Shown here one piece after another: positions 57,707 to 64,000 of a stretch of 64,000 nucleotides of DNA (its first letter is position 1; each line of letters opens with the position of its first letter). The position numbers were made by a program, and so were the translations under genes. The DNA comes from Sphingomonas sp. Leaf407 (GTDB lineage: Bacteria > Pseudomonadota > Alphaproteobacteria > Sphingomonadales > Sphingomonadaceae). Location: positions 558,001 to 622,000 of the forward strand of contig NZ_LMQO01000002.1 in the NCBI RefSeq assembly GCF_001425385.1. Direction: 5' to 3'. The notes below the pieces were generated by a model. That model saw nothing but the letters and a program-made list of their open reading frames with translations, made no database searches and was not told the origin of the DNA.

Positions 57707-58819
57707 ATGCGGCAGCTCGTGGTGCTGGGCGTACGGGGGATTCCTGCGGCCCATGGCGGCTTCGAAACATTCGTCGAAGTTCTGGGGCTGTATCTGGCCG
57801 GCATCAGCTGGGACGTGCTGGTCTATTGTCAGGGCAGCGAGCGCGACACGCGGTTCGAAGACGAGTGGAACGGCATCCGGCGCGTGCATATCCCGGTGAC
57901 GGCGAAAGGCCCGATCGGCACGGTCGAGTTCGACATCAAGGCGACAGCGGACGCGCTGCGCCGACCGGGCGTGCTACTGAAGCTCGGCTACAATACCGGC
58001 TTCCTGTGTTTCAAGACTACCGCCTTCCGCCGCAGGAACCTCGTCAACATGGACGGGCTCGAATGGAAGCGCGCCAAATACCGGTGGGCGCACCGGATCT
58101 ATCTCTGGATCAACGAGCGACTGGCGGCGATGGCGGCAACCCGGTTGATCGCCGATCATCCCGCGATCGCCGACCATCTCGCCCGTCATACGTCGCGGCG
58201 GCGGATCACCACGATCCCCTATGGTGCCGAATCGATCGAGACGGCCGATTCCGCCCTTCTCGCGCCTTTCGGTGTCGAGCCCGATCGCTATTTCACGCTG
58301 ATCGCCCGGCCCGAGGCCGAAAATTCGGTATTGGAGATCGTGCGCGGTTTCTCGGCCCGGCCGCGCGGGTATCGGCTGATCCTGCTCGGCACCTATTGCC
58401 GCAGCAATGCCTATCAGGCCGCCGTGCTCGATGCCGCCGGCAGCGAGGTCGTGTTCGCCGGTGCGATCTATGACAAGGCGATCCTGCGCGCGTTGCGGTT
58501 CCATTGCTTCGCCTATCTCCACGGACACCGGGTCGGCGGAACCAACCCGTCGCTCGTCGAGGCGCTGGGGGCGGGCAATGCGTTGATCGCGCACGACAAT
58601 CGCTTCAACCGCTGGGTTTGTGGCGACGCCGGACGCTTCTTTGCGACCGCGGAGGCATGCGATGCTGCGATCGAGGCGTTGATCGCTGCCCCTGCGCAGC
58701 GATCGGCGATGCGATCGGCGGCAAGGACGCGTTGGCAGGCGGACTTCACGTGGGACTCGGTTCTGGCGCAGTATGCCGCGCTGCTCGCCGAATTTGCCGA
58801 GCGTGCCGTGAAGCGCTAG
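57707..58819 (+). CDS. DUF1972-containing glycosyltransferase, GT4 type
   Basis: 370 residues. LGVRGIPAAHGGFETFVE is the DUF1972 signature of rhamnosyl-/GT4-type transferases, and GGTNPSLVEALGAGNALIAHDN is the C-terminal sugar-nucleotide motif with the E-x7-E-like pair. It starts an exopolysaccharide locus. The upstream 196-base gap, relatively AT-rich, is the likely promoter. Sugar specificity unknown. Confidence 0.87.
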   Translation: MRQLVVLGVRGIPAAHGGFETFVEVLGLYLAGISWDVLVYCQGSERDTRFEDEWNGIRRVHIPVTAKGPIGTVEFDIKATADALRRPGVLLKLGYNTGFLCFKTTAFRRRNLVNMDGLEWKRAKYRWAHRIYLWINERLAAMAATRLIADHPAIADHLARHTSRRRITTIPYGAESIETADSALLAPFGVEPDRYFTLIARPEAENSVLEIVRGFSARPRGYRLILLGTYCRSNAYQAAVLDAAGSEVVFAGAIYDKAILRALRFHCFAYLHGHRVGGTNPSLVEALGAGNALIAHDNRFNRWVCGDAGRFFATAEACDAAIEALIAAPAQRSAMRSAARTRWQADFTWDSVLAQYAALLAEFAERAVKR

Positions 58820-58914
58820 ACAAAATTGGGTCGCGTCGGAACCAATTGCTGATTCGTCGAACGACGCGCCGACGTTTCCCGAATAACCAATGCCGACGTG
58901 GAGTGAAGATCGTC

Positions 58915-60300
58915 ATGGAGCCGTCGGGCGCGAGCAGCCGTTTGTTCGAGCAATTGCAGGTCGGGGCACGGCGCGAAACCGTGACCGGGGGCTATGTCGA
59001 CCTGCGCGACCAGATGCTGCGCGTTGCGGCCGTCGCCTTCCTCGTCATGGTGGTCCTGGCGCCGCTCATGACGCTGAACGAGGCCAGCCTGACCGGTGCC
59101 GGCAGTATCTATCGTCAGACCAGCTACCTCGTCATTCTGGGCATGGCGCTGTGGGCGGTCCGGCCGCTCGAGCAGGGCCTCGACATCATCGCCATTCCTT
59201 GGCCGATCCTGCTCGCGCTCGGGTGGTGCTATCTCAGCCTTTTCTGGGCGATCGATCCCGACATCGGTTTCCGGCGCCTGTTGCTGACCACGATCTCGAT
59301 CTGGACGGTGTTCGTCCTGGTGAAGTTCGGTGGCGATCGCGTGATGATGAATATTTTGCGCGGCGCGCTAGTCGTCGCGCTGGTCGTCAATTATTTCGTC
59401 GTGTTCAACGATCCAGTAGTCGGCGTCCACTTGCAAACGGATGCCAACACGTTGACCGCGCTGGTCGGCAACTGGCGCGGCATCATGGCGCACAAGAACT
59501 TCGCCGGCGCGGCATCGGCGATCCTGATCCTGCTGTTCCTGTTCGACGCCAAACGGATTCCGGCAATATTGCGCCTCGTCGTGATCGTCGCTGCCGGCTA
59601 TTTCCTGTTCAGAACCCAGTCGAAGACGTCGGCCGGCATGGTCGCCTTGGCGATCCTGACCGGATGGATGTTCCAAACGCTGACCCGTCGGCTGCGCAAC
59701 TATCTCGTCCCGATCACCATGATCGTCGGTGCTACGATCTGGGTGATGACAAGCGCCTATCGCGATGTGCTGGAACTCAACTATCTCGAACCGCGGGCCT
59801 TTACCGGGCGGGGGCAGATCTGGGCGGTGCTGGCCCGCTATGCCGGGGACAATCTAGCCACGGGTGCCGGGTTCGGATCGTTCTGGAACATCGGCGGCAA
59901 CAGCCCGGTGTATCGCTATGCCGTCGGGTTTCCGACGCTCGTGTCGGTCGGGCACAACGGTTATCTCGATCTGCTCGTGACGGTCGGCGTGCCCGGCCTG
60001 TGCCTGATCGTTTTCGCGGTGATCGTCTGGCCGGTGTGGCGGTTGTTGTCGAGCACCCGAATCACTGCGGCGCGGGGCGCGTTGCTGACCGCGCTGATGC
60101 TGTTCTGTCTGGGGCACAACGTCACCGAGAGCAGCATCTTCGAGCGGGATGCGCTGGTCGGGGTGCTGATGATGTTCGCGGTCGCCTTCGCACAATATGC
60201 GACGCCCGATGTCGATCAGCGCCGAACCAAGCGCGATGTGGGCGACGACGTGTTGCGCACGATGCGCCGGCGTCGGCGGGGCGGGGCGAAGCTCGCCTGA
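58915..60300 (+). CDS. O-antigen ligase/Wzy-type polymerase family membrane protein
   Basis: 461 residues, about ten to twelve membrane helices. The Wzy_C motif SVGHNGYLDLLVTVGVPGL follows a large periplasmic loop with GRGQIWAVLARY and GAGFGSFW. Such proteins polymerise or ligate lipid-linked glycans. Start ATG at 58915; GTG at 58903 is an alternative. Its stop overlaps the next gene's start by one base (TGATG). Confidence 0.87.
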   Translation: MEPSGASSRLFEQLQVGARRETVTGGYVDLRDQMLRVAAVAFLVMVVLAPLMTLNEASLTGAGSIYRQTSYLVILGMALWAVRPLEQGLDIIAIPWPILLALGWCYLSLFWAIDPDIGFRRLLLTTISIWTVFVLVKFGGDRVMMNILRGALVVALVVNYFVVFNDPVVGVHLQTDANTLTALVGNWRGIMAHKNFAGAASAILILLFLFDAKRIPAILRLVVIVAAGYFLFRTQSKTSAGMVALAILTGWMFQTLTRRLRNYLVPITMIVGATIWVMTSAYRDVLELNYLEPRAFTGRGQIWAVLARYAGDNLATGAGFGSFWNIGGNSPVYRYAVGFPTLVSVGHNGYLDLLVTVGVPGLCLIVFAVIVWPVWRLLSSTRITAARGALLTALMLFCLGHNVTESSIFERDALVGVLMMFAVAFAQYATPDVDQRRTKRDVGDDVLRTMRRRRRGGAKLA

Positions 60301-61358
60301 TGCCGCCGCTGGAAGGTCCGCATTCGCCGGTCGCGACCGAGGACCTTGAGGCCGATACCGCGCCGCTGACCATCGGCATCAAGGCGCTGAACGAGGAACG
60401 CCACATCGCCGCCTCGCTCGAAAGCGCGCTGGCGGCGGTGGCACTGGTCGGTGGCGAGGTCGTGCTTGCCGACAGCGGGTCGACCGACGCGACGATCGCC
60501 ATCGCCCGGCGCTATCCGGCGGTACGGATCGTGCAGCTTGCCGATCCGGCGCAGCGGTCGTGCGGGACCGGCGCGCAACTGGCCTTTCAGGCGGCGCGCG
60601 GGCGGTATTTCTACCTGCTCGACGGCGACATGGTCCTCGACCCCGCGTTCGTAACCGCCGGTATCGCGTTTCTCGAAGCCAATCCCGGCCATGCCGCCGT
60701 TGGCGGCATCGTCCGCGAGGCGGAAACCAGCAGCATCGAATTCCAGATTCGCCAGCGCAACGACCGCGAAAAGGGCAGCGCGATCAGCGGCGACGTCGAC
60801 CGGCTCGATTGCGGCGGACTGTACCGGAGCGCGGCGGTGCGCAGCGTCGGCTGGTTCGCCGACCGCAACCTGCACGCCTTTGAGGAATATGAGCTGGGCG
60901 CGCGGCTGCGCGCCGCAGCGTGGAAGCTTGCCCGGCTGGGCGTCCACGCGGTCGACCATCACGGCCATGCCACCGGCGGCTATCGCCTGCTGTGGCGACG
61001 GATTCGCAGCGGCTATGCCGGCGGGGCGGGCGAGGTGCTGCGCGCGGCGCTGGTGGGTCCGCACCGGCGGGCGGTGCTGCTCGGCTTCAGCAATCTGCGC
61101 CATGCCGCCGTCGTCGTGGTCTGGTGGCTGGTAGTGGTGGCGCTGCTGTTCTCCGGCAAATTCGTCGCCACCGGGATCGTGCTGCTGCTGCCGGCGCTGT
61201 TCCTGTCGTGGCGGCGCGGCGGCGTGCGCCACGGGCTCTATTCGCTGGCGACGTGGAACGTCATCGCCATCGGGTTGCTGCAAGGCATCGTGCGTCGTCG
61301 CCTGCCGCCCGATCAGGCGATTCCGGCGCGGACGATCGCGCCCGACGCGCTTCCTTGA
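60300..61358 (+). CDS. Glycosyltransferase family 2 with C-terminal membrane segments
   Basis: 352 residues. ALNEERHIAASLESAL, LADSGSTDATI and LDGDMVLDP (metal-binding DGD at 108-110) mark the GT-A domain. Two or three hydrophobic segments in about 270-330 anchor it. FEEYELGARLRAAAWKL carries the acceptor-site E-x-x-x-L. Translationally coupled to the ligase/polymerase. Confidence 0.87.
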   Translation: MPPLEGPHSPVATEDLEADTAPLTIGIKALNEERHIAASLESALAAVALVGGEVVLADSGSTDATIAIARRYPAVRIVQLADPAQRSCGTGAQLAFQAARGRYFYLLDGDMVLDPAFVTAGIAFLEANPGHAAVGGIVREAETSSIEFQIRQRNDREKGSAISGDVDRLDCGGLYRSAAVRSVGWFADRNLHAFEEYELGARLRAAAWKLARLGVHAVDHHGHATGGYRLLWRRIRSGYAGGAGEVLRAALVGPHRRAVLLGFSNLRHAAVVVVWWLVVVALLFSGKFVATGIVLLLPALFLSWRRGGVRHGLYSLATWNVIAIGLLQGIVRRRLPPDQAIPARTIAPDALP

Positions 61359-61390
61359 CCGGCGGGCGATTTGCGACAAGGGGAGACGGC

Positions 61391-61630
61391 ATGACCCGCG
61401 ACCAGGTAATCGAGCGACTGACCGACGTATTGATCGACACGTTCGACGATGACGACCTCGTCTATCGCGACGATCTGACCGCGCGCGACGTGGCCGGATG
61501 GGACAGCCTCAGCAACATCCGCTTCATGGTCGCGGTGGAGCAGGCGTTCGGCACGCGGCTGACGATCGCCCAGTGGCAGTCGATGGCGCGGGTCGGCGAT
61601 CTGGTCGATCTGCTGACCCCTGCCGCCTGA
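61391..61630 (+). CDS. Acyl carrier protein of the exopolysaccharide locus
   Basis: 79 residues. Ser39 in GWDSLSNIRF is the phosphopantetheine site (DSL motif), and the flanking helices are acidic as in ACPs and DltC. A stand-alone ACP between glycosyltransferases and an MBOAT is unusual; it probably carries the acyl group that the MBOAT transfers. No adenylation enzyme is visible in the window. Confidence 0.88.
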   Translation: MTRDQVIERLTDVLIDTFDDDDLVYRDDLTARDVAGWDSLSNIRFMVAVEQAFGTRLTIAQWQSMARVGDLVDLLTPAA

Positions 61631-61650
61631 CCGCACGCGGCGGGGGCGGC

Positions 61651-63189
61651 GTGGCGTTCAATTCCTACGGCTATCTGCTGCTGTTCCTGCCGCTGGCGGT
61701 GCTGGGCCACTGGATGGCGGTCGCGGCGTTCGGGGTGCGCGCGCGGGCGCCGGTGCTGATCGTCGCGACGCTTGCTTTCTACACGCTGGCGGCGGCTTGG
61801 GCGCTGCCGGTCCTGCTCGGATCGGTCGTCGGCAACTGGCTGTTGTCGCGGGTGATCGTCCGCAGTATCGGGGCCACGCGGCATCGCTGGGTGACGTTCG
61901 GAGTGGTCGCCAATGTCGCCGTGCTGGTCGGCGTCAAATATGGCGCCTTCCTCGGCAGCAATCTGCCGGCGATCGTCGGCGGCAATGCCTTTCTCGTCAC
62001 GATCGCCCTGCCGCTCGGTATTTCCTTCTTCACCTTTCAACAGGTCGCGTTCCTCGTCGATACCGCGCGCGAGCGCACCGGATCGGCGAAGCCGCTGTCC
62101 TATGCCGCCTCGATCCTGTTCTTCCCGACGATCGTCTCCGGCCCGATCACCTATTTCCGCGAGTTCGCGCCGCAACTGGAAGCACCCGCCGATCGGGCGC
62201 GGGTTCCCGCCGATCTGCTCGTCGGGCTTGTCCTGCTGTCGATCGGGCTGTTCAAGAAGGTCGTGATCGCCGACACGCTGGCCTTGTGGGTCGATCCGCT
62301 GTTCGCCGGTGCGGCGAGCGGCGAGACGACGGGGGCTGCTGTGGCATGGGGCATGACGCTCGGCTATTTGATGCAGCTCTACTTCGACTTTTCGGGCTAT
62401 AGCGACATGGCGATCGGTGCCGCGCGGATGATGGGGGTGCGGCTGCCCGCCAATTTCCATTCGCCACTGCGCGTGACCAGTATCATCGACTGGTGGCGGC
62501 GGTGGCACATGAGTCTGGGCCGGTTCGTCGGCGACTATATCTTCCAGCCGCTGGCGCTGCCGCTCACCCGTTTCGCCGCGACCCGCCGCATGGGGCGCCA
62601 GGCGATGCAGGCGTGGGGCGTATTGCTGCCGACCTTCTGTTCAATGTTCGTGATCGGGGCGTGGCACGGCGGGAACTGGACGTTCATCGTGTTCGGCCTG
62701 CTCCACGCCAGCTACATGGTCGTGGCGGAAAGCTGGCGCTTCGCCCGGCGCAAGCGTCGCAAGGGGCGGGTGGCGCGGTGGTGGCACGGCCTGCTCGGCA
62801 ACCAGTTGACGCTGTTGGCGGTGCTCGTCGCGCTGGTGCCGTTCCGCGCCGTCGACATGACGACCGCGCTGCATCTGTGGCAGTCGATGATCGGCGCCGG
62901 ACCGGGCGCGGCCAACCTGCCGCTGCTCCCCGCCGCCGGGTGGAGCACGTTCGCCGCGCTTATCGCGCTGGCGCTCGCGATTTGCTGGATGTTGCCCAAT
63001 TCGATGCAATGGCTCGACCGGTTCGAACCCGTGCTCGATTGGCGCGGCTGGCGCGGGGTGTCGTTGCCGGCGATCCGGTTGACGTGGGCGCCGACCGCCG
63101 GCTGGGCGATCGTTACCGCCGTCATGCTGTTCGCCGCGCTGGCGATGATCGCACGCGGATCGGGCAGCTTCGTGTATTTCGGCTATTAA
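61651..63189 (+). CDS. MBOAT family O-acyltransferase (DltB/AlgI-like)
   Basis: 512 residues, ten or more membrane helices. FFTFQQVAFLVD, FDFSGYSDMAIGAARMMG (246-263), WWRRWHMSLGRFVGDYIF and GAWHGGNWTFIVFGLLHASYM with the catalytic His339 and a second conserved His352. It should transfer an acyl group across the membrane to an extracellular acceptor. Start GTG at 61651, 20 bases after the ACP stop. Confidence 0.92.
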   Translation: MAFNSYGYLLLFLPLAVLGHWMAVAAFGVRARAPVLIVATLAFYTLAAAWALPVLLGSVVGNWLLSRVIVRSIGATRHRWVTFGVVANVAVLVGVKYGAFLGSNLPAIVGGNAFLVTIALPLGISFFTFQQVAFLVDTARERTGSAKPLSYAASILFFPTIVSGPITYFREFAPQLEAPADRARVPADLLVGLVLLSIGLFKKVVIADTLALWVDPLFAGAASGETTGAAVAWGMTLGYLMQLYFDFSGYSDMAIGAARMMGVRLPANFHSPLRVTSIIDWWRRWHMSLGRFVGDYIFQPLALPLTRFAATRRMGRQAMQAWGVLLPTFCSMFVIGAWHGGNWTFIVFGLLHASYMVVAESWRFARRKRRKGRVARWWHGLLGNQLTLLAVLVALVPFRAVDMTTALHLWQSMIGAGPGAANLPLLPAAGWSTFAALIALALAICWMLPNSMQWLDRFEPVLDWRGWRGVSLPAIRLTWAPTAGWAIVTAVMLFAALAMIARGSGSFVYFGY

Positions 63190-63196
63190 TCCCGCG

Positions 63197-64000
63197 ATGA
63201 CCATCGACACCGCCCCTGAACCGATCGCCCCGCGCCGGGTGTTGCGTATGTCGGCGGTGATGGCCGCGACGATCGTCCTCGCGCTGGGCGCGACGCTGGC
63301 GCTGCCGTTCGATCGCTATCTTGCGTGGCAGGCGGCATCGGGCACGCAGATGTTCCATGCGCGTTGGATCTACGAACGCATCGTCTTCGACCGCACGCCG
63401 ATCGAGGTCGCGGTGATCGGATCGTCACGGCTGGAATCGGGGATCAGTCCCGCCATTCTCTCGGCCGACCTGTCGCGCCGCCTCGGCCGGCCGGTGCCGG
63501 TCGCCAATCTGTCGCTGGTGATGCCCGGCCGCGACTTTACCGCCACAACGGTGCGGCTGCTGCTTGAGCATCATCCGGAAGTGCGGCTGATCCTGCTGAC
63601 CGATGACGGCGACATCGTCAATTCGCACCCGATGTTCCGCGAAACCGCCAGCGCCCGCGACCTGCTGGCCGCGCCGGCGCTGGTGAACGGCAGCTATCTG
63701 CCGAACCTGCTGGCGCTGCCGTACCGCAACCTGACCAACGTTGCGCAGCAGGTCTGGCCGGCGGCGTTCGGCATCACCCGCCGGTTCGATTCCGCCGCCT
63801 ATGCCGGGGCGGGGCTCGACCGCACACTCGGCTACCGCGTGCCGGGTGGCGAATCGATCAACGGCGATCTCCACCGCCCCGCGCCTGAGTTGGCGGCGAT
63901 GAGCCGCGCGGCGGTCGCGCGGCAGGTGGCGGGGCTGCGCTGGACCCGCTGGCTGCCTGACGACCGGCGGCTGGCGGTCGACCGCCACTATGTCGCGACG
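63197..64000 (+). CDS. DltD/SGNH-like membrane-anchored protein (cut by window edge)
   Basis: 268 codons are visible with no stop before the window end. A membrane anchor (about 18-38) precedes an extracytoplasmic domain with GSSRLESGIS at 75-84, the GSS-type block used by DltD and other SGNH-fold partner proteins of MBOATs. Position 7 bases after the MBOAT gene supports that role. The rest of the domain, including the catalytic His, lies beyond the edge, so the SGNH assignment is provisional. Confidence 0.7.
   Translation, partial: MTIDTAPEPIAPRRVLRMSAVMAATIVLALGATLALPFDRYLAWQAASGTQMFHARWIYERIVFDRTPIEVAVIGSSRLESGISPAILSADLSRRLGRPVPVANLSLVMPGRDFTATTVRLLLEHHPEVRLILLTDDGDIVNSHPMFRETASARDLLAAPALVNGSYLPNLLALPYRNLTNVAQQVWPAAFGITRRFDSAAYAGAGLDRTLGYRVPGGESINGDLHRPAPELAAMSRAAVARQVAGLRWTRWLPDDRRLAVDRHYVAT

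Overview
The window is about 64 kb of high-GC chromosome from an alphaproteobacterium, most likely a member of the Sphingomonadaceae (Sphingomonas in the broad sense). The infA-maf-RNase G-yacG block, the class I PHA synthase with a Pro/Ala-rich phasin, CobS/CobT, a K+-insensitive H+-pyrophosphatase, a fiu-like TonB receptor beside PiuC, and an exopolysaccharide locus all fit this. No rRNA, tRNA, CRISPR array, insertion sequence or prophage was recognised. Most of the window is chromosomal core plus several families of structured intergenic repeats.

Layout. 1-2.0 kb: translation and maintenance block on the minus strand (yacG, RNase E/G, maf, infA). 2.2-8.5 kb: S9 peptidase, hppA, thiL and a DUF2332 protein, all minus. 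8.5-11.6 kb: hisG-hisD and nusB. 11.7-16.8 kb: a tightly overlapping operon bolA-GST-pirin-membrane protein, a divergent DnaJ-domain gene, a thioesterase and cobS. 16.9-26.6 kb: membrane glycosyltransferase, GtrA, methyltransferase, PAP2 protein, a NatA/NatB-type ABC exporter, queG, a methyltransferase gene broken by an amber codon, and an ArnC/DPM1-like glycosyltransferase. 26.8-34.6 kb: iron uptake pair (piuC and a siderophore receptor), a ribbon-helix-helix protein, cobT and the (p)ppGpp enzyme rsh. 34.6-42.6 kb: small envelope proteins, an HxlR regulator, an alanine-type aminotransferase, the PHA pair phaC-phasin, lgt and clpS. 42.7-47.9 kb: murA, a cation diffusion facilitator, queA and a cyclophilin. 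48.3-51.6 kb: petABC (cytochrome bc1) with apt. 52-57.5 kb: a Gly/Arg-rich lipoprotein, MaoC, a phosphodiesterase, ychF, a 2OG-Fe oxygenase and a PHB-depolymerase-like esterase. 57.7-64 kb: an exopolysaccharide locus that runs off the right edge.

The most interesting parts are these. (1) The right-edge locus encodes an acyl carrier protein, an MBOAT acyltransferase and an SGNH/DltD-like membrane protein in a row, the parts list of a Dlt-type acyl-transfer system set among exopolysaccharide glycosyltransferases. (2) A perfect 12-bp inverted repeat lies upstream of the phasin gene. Its right arm region contains CTGC-N3-GCAG, the site described for PhaR, and its left arm lies in a one-mismatch copy. 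(3) At least five families of dispersed structured repeats occur. One is about 220 bp long with nested inverted repeats around an identical 18-bp core. Another includes a 22-bp-period iteron-like array. (4) Several gene pairs are joined by TTGA or GTGA start/stop overlaps.
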